Of a stretch of 64,000 nucleotides of DNA, positions 58,711 to 64,000 are shown one piece after another. The DNA is from Amycolatopsis sp. FBCC-B4732 (lineage in GTDB: Bacteria > Actinomycetota > Actinomycetes > Mycobacteriales > Pseudonocardiaceae), in the NCBI RefSeq assembly GCF_023008405.1, contig NZ_CP095376.1, forward strand, positions 6,428,501 to 6,492,500. The letters run 5' to 3'. The stretch's first letter is position 1. Each line of letters opens with the position of its first letter. The notes beneath the pieces are model-generated. The model did not search any database, was not told the origin of the DNA, and saw nothing but the letters and a program-made list of their open reading frames with translations. The translations under genes were made by a program, and so were the position numbers.

Positions 58711-60032
58711 CCTCCACGGCCGCGGCCCCCGCCGCGCTGCAGCGCCGGCTCGGGCTGCCCGGTGTCGTCCTGTTCGGGCTCGCCTACATGGCGCCGCTGA
58801 TCGTGCTCGGCACCTTCGGGATCGTCGCGACGACGACCGAGGGCACCGTCCCCTCCGCGTACCTGCTGGCGCTGGTCGCCATGCTGTTCACGGCCGCGAG
58901 CTACGGGAAGATGGCCGCCACGCACCCGGTCGCCGGGTCCGCCTACACCTATGTCCGGAAATCGGTCGACGCGCGCGCCGGCTTCCTGGTCGGGTGGGCG
59001 GTGCTGCTCGACTACTTCTTCCTGCCGATGGTGATCTGGCTGATCGGCGGCGCCTACCTCTCCGCCGAGTTCCCCTCGGTGCCGAATTGGCTCTGGTTGA
59101 TCACATTTATCGCGTTGACGACCATCCTCAACGTCCTGGGCATCCAGATCGCGGAGAAGGCCAACTTCGTCCTCATGGCCTTCCAGCTGCTGGTGATCGG
59201 GTTCTTCGTCGTTCTTTCGGTCAAACAGGTCCTGCACGTCGACGGCTCGCTCGCGAGCACGCAGCCGTTCTTCCACCCCGGCGCCACGCTGGGCACGATC
59301 TCCGGCGGCGCCGCGCTCGCGACGTACTCGTTCCTCGGGTTCGACGCCGTGACGACGTTGACCGAAGAGACCACCGAGCCGCGCAAGACGATTCCGCGGG
59401 CCATCCTGCTGACCGCGCTGATCGGCGGCGGCATCTTCATCGTGCTGGCCTACTTCACCCAGCTCGCGCACCCGGGCAGCACGTTCACCGACGAGTCGTC
59501 CGCCGCGTTCGAAATCGCGACGACCATCGGCGGCAACCTGTTCGCGTCGTTCTTCCTCGCCGGACTCGTCGTGGCCCAGTTCGCCTCCGGCATCGCCGCG
59601 CAGGCGAGCGCGTCGCGGCTGATGTTCGCCATGGGGCGGGACGGCGTGCTGCCGCGGGTCTTCGGGAAGCTGCAGCCGCGGTTCGCGACGCCGGTGTTCG
59701 GGATCGTCCTCACCGGACTGGTCGGGCTGGTCGCGCTGTCGCTGGACGTCAGCACGTCGACGTCGTTCATCAACTTCGGCGCGTTCACCGCGTTCACGTT
59801 CGTCAACGTCAGCGTGCTGGCGACGTGGCTGCGCGACCGCGCCGGGAAACGCGTGCTGACCTGGGTGGTCTTCCCGGTGATCGGCGCCGTGGTCGATTTG
59901 TGGCTACTGGTCAACCTCGACGGCATCGCGCTGGTCTTCGGCCTGGTCTGGCTGGCGATCGGCATCGTCGTCCTGGCCGCGATCACCCGCGGCTTCCGGC
60001 GGCCGCCGCCGGAGATGACGTTCGAGGAGTGA
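58707..60032 (+). CDS. APC superfamily amino acid/polyamine permease
   Basis: 441 residues with about 12 membrane helices. N-terminal LGLPGVVLFGLAYMAPLIVLGTFGIVATTTEG is the APC helix-1 unwound segment; SYGKMAATHPVAGSAYTYVRKSVDARAGFLVGWAVLLDY and the helix-6 block LATYSFLGFDAVTTLTEETTEPRKTIPRAIL are typical of putrescine/amino-acid importers (PuuP-like). ATGA overlap with the nitrilase. Imports the compound that the nitrilase probably acts on or near. Confidence 0.92.
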   Translation: MTSTAAAPAALQRRLGLPGVVLFGLAYMAPLIVLGTFGIVATTTEGTVPSAYLLALVAMLFTAASYGKMAATHPVAGSAYTYVRKSVDARAGFLVGWAVLLDYFFLPMVIWLIGGAYLSAEFPSVPNWLWLITFIALTTILNVLGIQIAEKANFVLMAFQLLVIGFFVVLSVKQVLHVDGSLASTQPFFHPGATLGTISGGAALATYSFLGFDAVTTLTEETTEPRKTIPRAILLTALIGGGIFIVLAYFTQLAHPGSTFTDESSAAFEIATTIGGNLFASFFLAGLVVAQFASGIAAQASASRLMFAMGRDGVLPRVFGKLQPRFATPVFGIVLTGLVGLVALSLDVSTSTSFINFGAFTAFTFVNVSVLATWLRDRAGKRVLTWVVFPVIGAVVDLWLLVNLDGIALVFGLVWLAIGIVVLAAITRGFRRPPPEMTFEE

Positions 60033-60033
60033 C

Positions 60034-60411
60034 TCAGCCGCCCGGGCAGTCGTTGCCGCCGCCGCTGCGCTCGACGCAGTGGCGCGGTCCCGGCGGTGGC
60101 GGCGGGGCGTGCCGGACGTCGTCGGCCCAGGCGAGCACCGCGACCGCTGCCGCCACGGTCAGGCAGATGCCGAAGAACCACGTCCAGCCGCGGCGGCGCG
60201 TGGTCGCGGACACGACCACGCCCACGAGCGGCAGCCCGGCGCCGAGCACCGCCGCCCAGGTCAGGTAGCCGCCGGCGCCGTGGCCCGCCTCGCCGAACAC
60301 CGGGATGCTCGCCAGGAAGCCCAGCAGCACCAGGAACGGGACGACGAGCAGCAGCCCCACGGCACACAACGCCAGCACGACCGTGGCCCACGCGGTCCGG
60401 ATCTCTCCCAC
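60034..60411 (-). CDS. three-helix membrane protein of unknown function
   Basis: 125 residues; helices near 10-32 (VVLALCAVGLLLVVPFLVLLGFLA), 50-68 (WAAVLGAGLPLVGVVVSA), 75-94 (WTWFFGICLTVAAAVAVLAW), then a Pro-rich tail with two Cys (PPPPPGPRHCVERSGGGNDCPGG). Convergent with the permease gene (1-base gap). No family recognised. Confidence 0.7.
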   Translation of the reverse strand: MGEIRTAWATVVLALCAVGLLLVVPFLVLLGFLASIPVFGEAGHGAGGYLTWAAVLGAGLPLVGVVVSATTRRRGWTWFFGICLTVAAAVAVLAWADDVRHAPPPPPGPRHCVERSGGGNDCPGG

Positions 60412-60455
60412 CGGACCAGTCTGTCCGGAAAAGCGACGAACCCGCTTGAGTAGAT

Positions 60456-61208
60456 CTACTGCTCGAGAGTCTTCTGCAGGGCCTTGTTCGCCTTCCGCGC
60501 CATGTCGGCGACGGCCTCACGACGAGCCGCGTCGGCCGTGTAGTCCTCTTCGCGGTTACGCACCACACGCGCCGGCGCGCCGACCGCGATCGAGTAGTCC
60601 GGGATGTCGCCGCGGACGACCGCGTGCGCGCCCAAGACGCTGCCGCGGCCGATGCGGGTGCCCTTCAGGACGCTGACCTTCGTGCCGAGCCACGTGTCCG
60701 GGCCGATGCGCACCGGCGACTTCACGATGCCCTGGTCCTTGATCGGGACGTGGATGTCCGAGATGACGTGGTCGAAGTCACAGATGTACACCCAGTCGGC
60801 GACCAGCGTGGCCGCGCCGAGCTCGATGTCGAGGTAGCAGTTGATGACGTTCTGGCGGCCGAACACCGACTTGTCGCCGATCCGCAGCGAACCCTCGTGG
60901 CAGCGGATGGCGTTGCCGTCGCCGATGTGGACCCAGCGTCCGATCTCCAGGCGCCCGTAGCCGGGGCGGCAGTGGATCTCGACGTTCTTCCCGAGGAAGA
61001 GCATCCCGCGCAGGATGATGTGCGGGTTGGCGACCCGGAACTTGAGCAGCCGGTAGTACCGGACGAGGTACCAAGGCGTGTACGCGCGGTTGCGCAGCAC
61101 CCAGCGCAGCGAGTCGGCGGTCAGGAACTTCGCCTGCCGCGGGTCCTGCCGGGCGCGGCGCCAGGCCCGCACCCGCGACAGCGCGGGTGCACCCCACATC
61201 GACGTCAT
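60456..61208 (-). CDS. hexapeptide-repeat (left-handed beta-helix) acyltransferase
   Basis: 250 residues. After a basic helical N-terminus (RVRAWRRARQDPRQAK) comes a run of hexapeptide repeats: LGKNVEIHCRPGYGRLEIGRWVHIGDGNAIRCHEGSLRIGDKSVFGRQNVINCYLDIELGA, with the His of FDHVISDIHVPI as catalytic base and the ending IGRGSVLGAHAVVRGDIPDYSIAVGAPARVV. Acetylates or acylates a sugar or glycan. An Rv3034c-like protein lies near the MGLP genes in mycobacteria; here it is 22 kb away, so the link is tentative. ATG at 61208. Confidence 0.85.
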   Translation of the reverse strand: MTSMWGAPALSRVRAWRRARQDPRQAKFLTADSLRWVLRNRAYTPWYLVRYYRLLKFRVANPHIILRGMLFLGKNVEIHCRPGYGRLEIGRWVHIGDGNAIRCHEGSLRIGDKSVFGRQNVINCYLDIELGAATLVADWVYICDFDHVISDIHVPIKDQGIVKSPVRIGPDTWLGTKVSVLKGTRIGRGSVLGAHAVVRGDIPDYSIAVGAPARVVRNREEDYTADAARREAVADMARKANKALQKTLEQ

Positions 61209-61261
61209 GCCCGTGACCGTAACCTGTGTACGGGACGGGTTCACAGGCAAGGGGAGCGTGG

Positions 61262-62224
61262 ATGGGCACGAAGCTGATCATCGACACCGACCCGGGCGTC
61301 GACGACGCGCTGGCGATCGCGCTGGCGGCGCTGTCACCGGACGTCGACCTGCTGGGCGTGACGTCGGTGTTCGGCAACGTCCCCCTGGACCGCACGACGT
61401 CGAACGCGCGCCGGCTGCTGGAGCTGTTCGGCCGCGCGGACGTGCCCGTGGCCGCCGGGTCGGCGCGCCCGCTCGTGTACTCCAAGCCGCGCGACGCGAA
61501 GGAAGTCCACGGCGGCGACGGCCTGTCGGGCCACTCCTACACGCTGCCCGAGGCGAGCCGTCCGCTCGAAGAGCGCGACGCCGTCAGCCTGATGCTCGAC
61601 CTGCTCGAAGCCGCCGGCGAGCCGGTGACCATCGCCCCGATCGGGCCGCTGACGAACATCGCCGCGCTGCTCGCGGCCCACCCGGGCGCGGCGGCGAAGA
61701 TCGCGCGGCTGGTGATCATGGGCGGCGGGGTGACGTTCGGCAACAGCACGACCGCCGCCGAGTTCAACATCTGGAGCGACCCGGAATCGGCGCGGCGGGT
61801 GCTCGTCGAGGAGGACGTGCCGGTGGTGCTGGTCCCGCTCGACCTGACCCACCGCTGCGCCGTCGACGCCGAATGGCTGGCGAAGCTCGCGGCGTCGGGC
61901 CCGGTCGGCGCCACCCTCGAAGGCCTCACCTCGACCTACCGGCAGCACTACACGCGCGTGTTCGGCGAGGACCGGATGGTCATGCACGACGCCGTCGCGG
62001 TCGCCGAAGCGATCTCGCGGGGGATCCTGCGCACCGAGACCTACCGCGTCGACGTCGACTGCGGGCTCGGCCCGGCGCGCGGACAGACCCTCGTCGACCG
62101 GCGGCGGCTCGGCGAAGACGACCCGCAGTTCTCCCCCGGCCGCCCGATCGAGGTCGCGGTGGACACCGACCTCGACGGCCTGCGCGGCTTCGTCCTCGAC
62201 CGGCTGACCGGGGCCGCGCGGTGA
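61262..62224 (+). CDS. inosine/uridine-preferring nucleoside hydrolase family protein
   Basis: 320 residues. Calcium-binding DTDPGVDDALAIALAAL at the N-terminus is diagnostic. Further active-site blocks are IGPLTNIAALLAAHPG, LVIMGGGVTFGNSTTAAEFNIWSDPESA, and MHDAVAVAEAISRG, which holds the late Asp. Splits nucleosides to ribose and base. AAGGGGAG precedes the ATG at 61262, which decides the start. Overlaps the next gene by GTGA. Confidence 0.93.
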   Translation: MGTKLIIDTDPGVDDALAIALAALSPDVDLLGVTSVFGNVPLDRTTSNARRLLELFGRADVPVAAGSARPLVYSKPRDAKEVHGGDGLSGHSYTLPEASRPLEERDAVSLMLDLLEAAGEPVTIAPIGPLTNIAALLAAHPGAAAKIARLVIMGGGVTFGNSTTAAEFNIWSDPESARRVLVEEDVPVVLVPLDLTHRCAVDAEWLAKLAASGPVGATLEGLTSTYRQHYTRVFGEDRMVMHDAVAVAEAISRGILRTETYRVDVDCGLGPARGQTLVDRRRLGEDDPQFSPGRPIEVAVDTDLDGLRGFVLDRLTGAAR

Positions 62225-63360
62225 GCGACGAGCCCGAGATCGTGCCCGAGGAGACGCCCGAGCCCCGTCGCCGGAAGACCGCGGTCGTGGTCGCCGCGGT
62301 GGTCGTGGTCGCCGCCGCGCTGGTGGTCGGCGTGCAGTTCGCGCCGAAGCAGCAGGAGACGACGAACGCGGCCGCGACGGTCACGCCCCCGCCGTCTGTC
62401 GTGAAAACGACCACGCCGCCGCGGACGTCCGCGCCGCCGAAGGTGCCGGAGGCGAGCGAGTTCGACGCGTGGGCGTCCAAGACCAGCCAATGGCTCGACA
62501 TCCCGCTGCGCGCGATGGTCGGCTACGCGAAGGCGACGACGAAGCTCGCCAAGGACGTCCCCGGCTGCCACCTGTCCTGGGTGACGCTGGCCGCGGTCGG
62601 AAAAGTGACCACGGACCACGGCCGGGCGCAGGGCGGGCAGTTCGGCACCACCGGCGTGCTGGACAAGGCGCTCGGCACCATCGAGGTGCGCGACTTCTAC
62701 AACAAGGTCGTCTCGACGGCGAACGCCGCCGGGCCGCTGCAGCTGGCGCCGTCGATCTGGGGCAAGTACCAGGCGAGCTACGCGGGCGGGAAGCCCGATG
62801 TCCAGAACATCGACGACGCCGCGTTGACCACCGGGCGCGCGCTCTGCGCCGACGGCCACGACCTGTCCCAGGGCCAGGTGTGGTGGGACTCGGTCAGCAC
62901 GCTGCAGGCGGCGCCGCTGTTCCTGCACCGCACGCTGGCCACGGTCAACGTCTACGGCACGGTCGGCCAGGGCGCGTCGGCGCCGAACGCGGCGGTGCTG
63001 AGCGCGGTGAACTTCGCCATCGACAAGATCGGCCTCCCCTACATCTGGGGCGGCAACGGCACCGGCGGCAACGACCCGGGCTTCGACTGCTCGGGCCTGA
63101 CGACGGCGGCGTACGCGAGCGCGGGGGTCAAGCTGATGCGCACGGCCGACACGCAGTTCCGCAGCGTGCCGCACGTGACCGACCCGCAGCTGGGCGACCT
63201 GATCTTCTACGGCGAGCCGGCGACGAAGATCCACCACGTCGGGCTCTACATCGGCAACCAGCAGATGATCGACGCCCCGCAGACGGGCCAGGCGGTCCAG
63301 GTCCACTCGTACCGCAAGGACGGCGACGACTACGCGGGAGCCGGCCGCCCGACGGCCTGA
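62221..63360 (+). CDS. membrane-anchored NlpC/P60 protein with transglycosylase-like domain
   Basis: 379 residues. Cytoplasmic 21 residues, a helix (TAVVVAAVVVVAAALVVGVQF), and a Thr/Pro linker. Residues 80-230 resemble the SLT_2 (MltB-like) domain: AYAKATTKLAKD-type helix, PGCHLSWVTLAAVGKVTTDHG, and AAGPLQLAPSIWGKYQ; the catalytic Glu of the usual GKVESGHG is Thr here. Residues 255-379 form NlpC/P60: Cys in DPGFDCSGLTTAAY, His in KIHHVGLYIGN, GDLIFYGEPA. Probably a peptidoglycan endopeptidase with a binding-only sugar domain. GTG at 62221, coupled to the nucleoside hydrolase. Confidence 0.88.
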   Translation: MSDEPEIVPEETPEPRRRKTAVVVAAVVVVAAALVVGVQFAPKQQETTNAAATVTPPPSVVKTTTPPRTSAPPKVPEASEFDAWASKTSQWLDIPLRAMVGYAKATTKLAKDVPGCHLSWVTLAAVGKVTTDHGRAQGGQFGTTGVLDKALGTIEVRDFYNKVVSTANAAGPLQLAPSIWGKYQASYAGGKPDVQNIDDAALTTGRALCADGHDLSQGQVWWDSVSTLQAAPLFLHRTLATVNVYGTVGQGASAPNAAVLSAVNFAIDKIGLPYIWGGNGTGGNDPGFDCSGLTTAAYASAGVKLMRTADTQFRSVPHVTDPQLGDLIFYGEPATKIHHVGLYIGNQQMIDAPQTGQAVQVHSYRKDGDDYAGAGRPTA

Positions 63361-63372
63361 CGGGTGGTGGCG

Positions 63373-64000
63373 ATGCAGTCGTTCCGGACTCCCGAGGGCG
63401 TCACGCTCGGGGTCGAGCACTTCGGCGACGCGGCGGCGCCCCTCGTGCTGCTCGCGGGCGGCACGACGATGTTGTCCTGGCCCGACGCGCTGTGCGAGGC
63501 GCTCGCTCGGGGTGGACGCCATGTCGTCCGCTACGACCTGCGTGACTCGGGCGGGTCGACCACTGCCGATCCCGAAGCACCGGCGTACACGCTGCGTGAC
63601 CTGGCCGCGGACGCCGCCGCGCTCGCCCGTGGGCTCGACGGACGGCCTGCGCACCTGGCGGGCTTCGGCGTCGGCGGGATGGTCGCCCAGGTCGCCGCGC
63701 TCGACCACCCGGACGCGTTCTCGGCGCTGACTCTCATCGGGACGCGGCCGGTCGCGCCGGGCCCGGTCGACGACGATCTTCCCGACCACGACGGGCCGAC
63801 GATGAAGCGGCGGTTCGCGCTTCCGATGCCCGACTGGTCCGACCGTGCGGCGGTGGCGGAGTTCGCCGCCGCCGGGGCGGCAGTGCTCGGCGACGACCCC
63901 GGTGTCGCGCGGGCGACCGCCGAGCGGATCTTCGACCGGACGCCGGGGACGGCGGCTGCCGTCCAGGCGGCCAACCAGCTGGGCATGGTGTTCTCCCGGC
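63373..64000 (+). CDS. alpha/beta hydrolase family protein, 3' end beyond window
   Basis: At least 209 residues. Alpha/beta hydrolase pattern: LVLLAGGTTMLSWPDAL (oxyanion region), VVRYDLRDSGGSTT, then the nucleophile elbow HLAGFGVGGMVAQVAAL. The G-x-S-x-G Ser is replaced by Gly, so classical hydrolase activity is unlikely. Starts at ATG 63373 with GGTGG upstream; two in-frame GTG codons lie just before. Thirteen bases after the NlpC/P60 gene on the same strand. The C-terminal Asp/His cannot be seen. Confidence 0.85.
   Translation, partial: MQSFRTPEGVTLGVEHFGDAAAPLVLLAGGTTMLSWPDALCEALARGGRHVVRYDLRDSGGSTTADPEAPAYTLRDLAADAAALARGLDGRPAHLAGFGVGGMVAQVAALDHPDAFSALTLIGTRPVAPGPVDDDLPDHDGPTMKRRFALPMPDWSDRAAVAEFAAAGAAVLGDDPGVARATAERIFDRTPGTAAAVQAANQLGMVFSR

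Noticed and set aside
60449..60460. 12-bp palindrome AGTAGATCTACT
   Set aside because: It overlaps the stop of the acyltransferase gene and is too short to separate from chance.

Overview
The window is high-GC actinobacterial chromosome. Codon usage is strongly G/C-ending, GTG starts and ATGA stop/start overlaps are frequent, and several genes have TANNNT boxes 6-8 bases before the start codon with no Shine-Dalgarno, which suggests leaderless mRNAs. Gene content (glyoxylate shunt with a RamB-type regulator, SigE-family sigma factors, DUF2510-scramblase, GH57/GT4 methylglucose-polysaccharide genes) fits Pseudonocardiaceae, probably Amycolatopsis or a relative. The genus is an inference. No rRNA, tRNA, CRISPR array, insertion sequence, integrase or attachment site was recognised.

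Layout. 0.1-4.0 kb: a four-gene minus-strand sugar-type operon (two Gfo/Idh/MocA dehydrogenases, a PmoA-like protein, a cupin) behind two LacI-type operators exactly 100 bp apart. 4.3-13.6 kb: housekeeping block with gatC-gatA-gatB, an ACT-domain protein, ligA and a MetE-like protein. 13.7-18.1 kb: accessory genes (scramblase-like, MBL hydrolase, two GNATs, a DUF222/HNH protein with a degraded nuclease motif). 18.1-20.4 kb: mnmA and a cysteine desulfurase for tRNA thiolation. 20.5-24.2 kb: MFS exporter, LuxR-type regulator, quinone-oxidoreductase-like enzyme. 24.3-27.9 kb: a lipid acyltransferase pair of ornithine-lipid type and etfB-etfA. 29.4-38.1 kb: methyltransferase, GH57 branching enzyme and GT4 glucosyltransferase of the methylglucose lipopolysaccharide (MGLP) type, split by a 5-kb insert (glutathione peroxidase, DUF1479 oxygenase, ROK regulator, GH2 hydrolase). 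The order of the conserved genes matches, from memory, M. tuberculosis Rv3009c-Rv3032, with other genes inserted between blocks.

38-45 kb: a 42-residue membrane peptide, a methyltransferase, a DUF1348/TetR divergent pair with twin operators, a SigE-family sigma factor with a membrane partner, and a large secreted subtilase. The sigma operon and the subtilase diverge from matching promoter sequences (GCAACCCG-N15-CGTTCCAC on both strands). 45.4-50.1 kb: aceB, aceA and divergent ramB with TTGC(G/A)AA boxes between them. 50-53 kb: a frameshifted Na+/H+ antiporter and a second SigE-family sigma/membrane-protein pair. 53.3-64 kb: ilvA, a NADAR protein, a secreted TAP-like hydrolase, a 37-38-bp degenerate tandem repeat, a GntR/nitrilase/permease module, a hexapeptide acyltransferase, a nucleoside hydrolase, an NlpC/P60 protein whose transglycosylase-like domain has lost its catalytic Glu, and a cut-off alpha/beta hydrolase without its nucleophile Ser.

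Two signals fit no standard feature type: a dispersed A-tract palindrome (roughly TGGTC-GAAAAAG-TGACCA) that sits in runs of otherwise avoided codons, and the tandem array at 56.7-57.0 kb, whose core resembles it.
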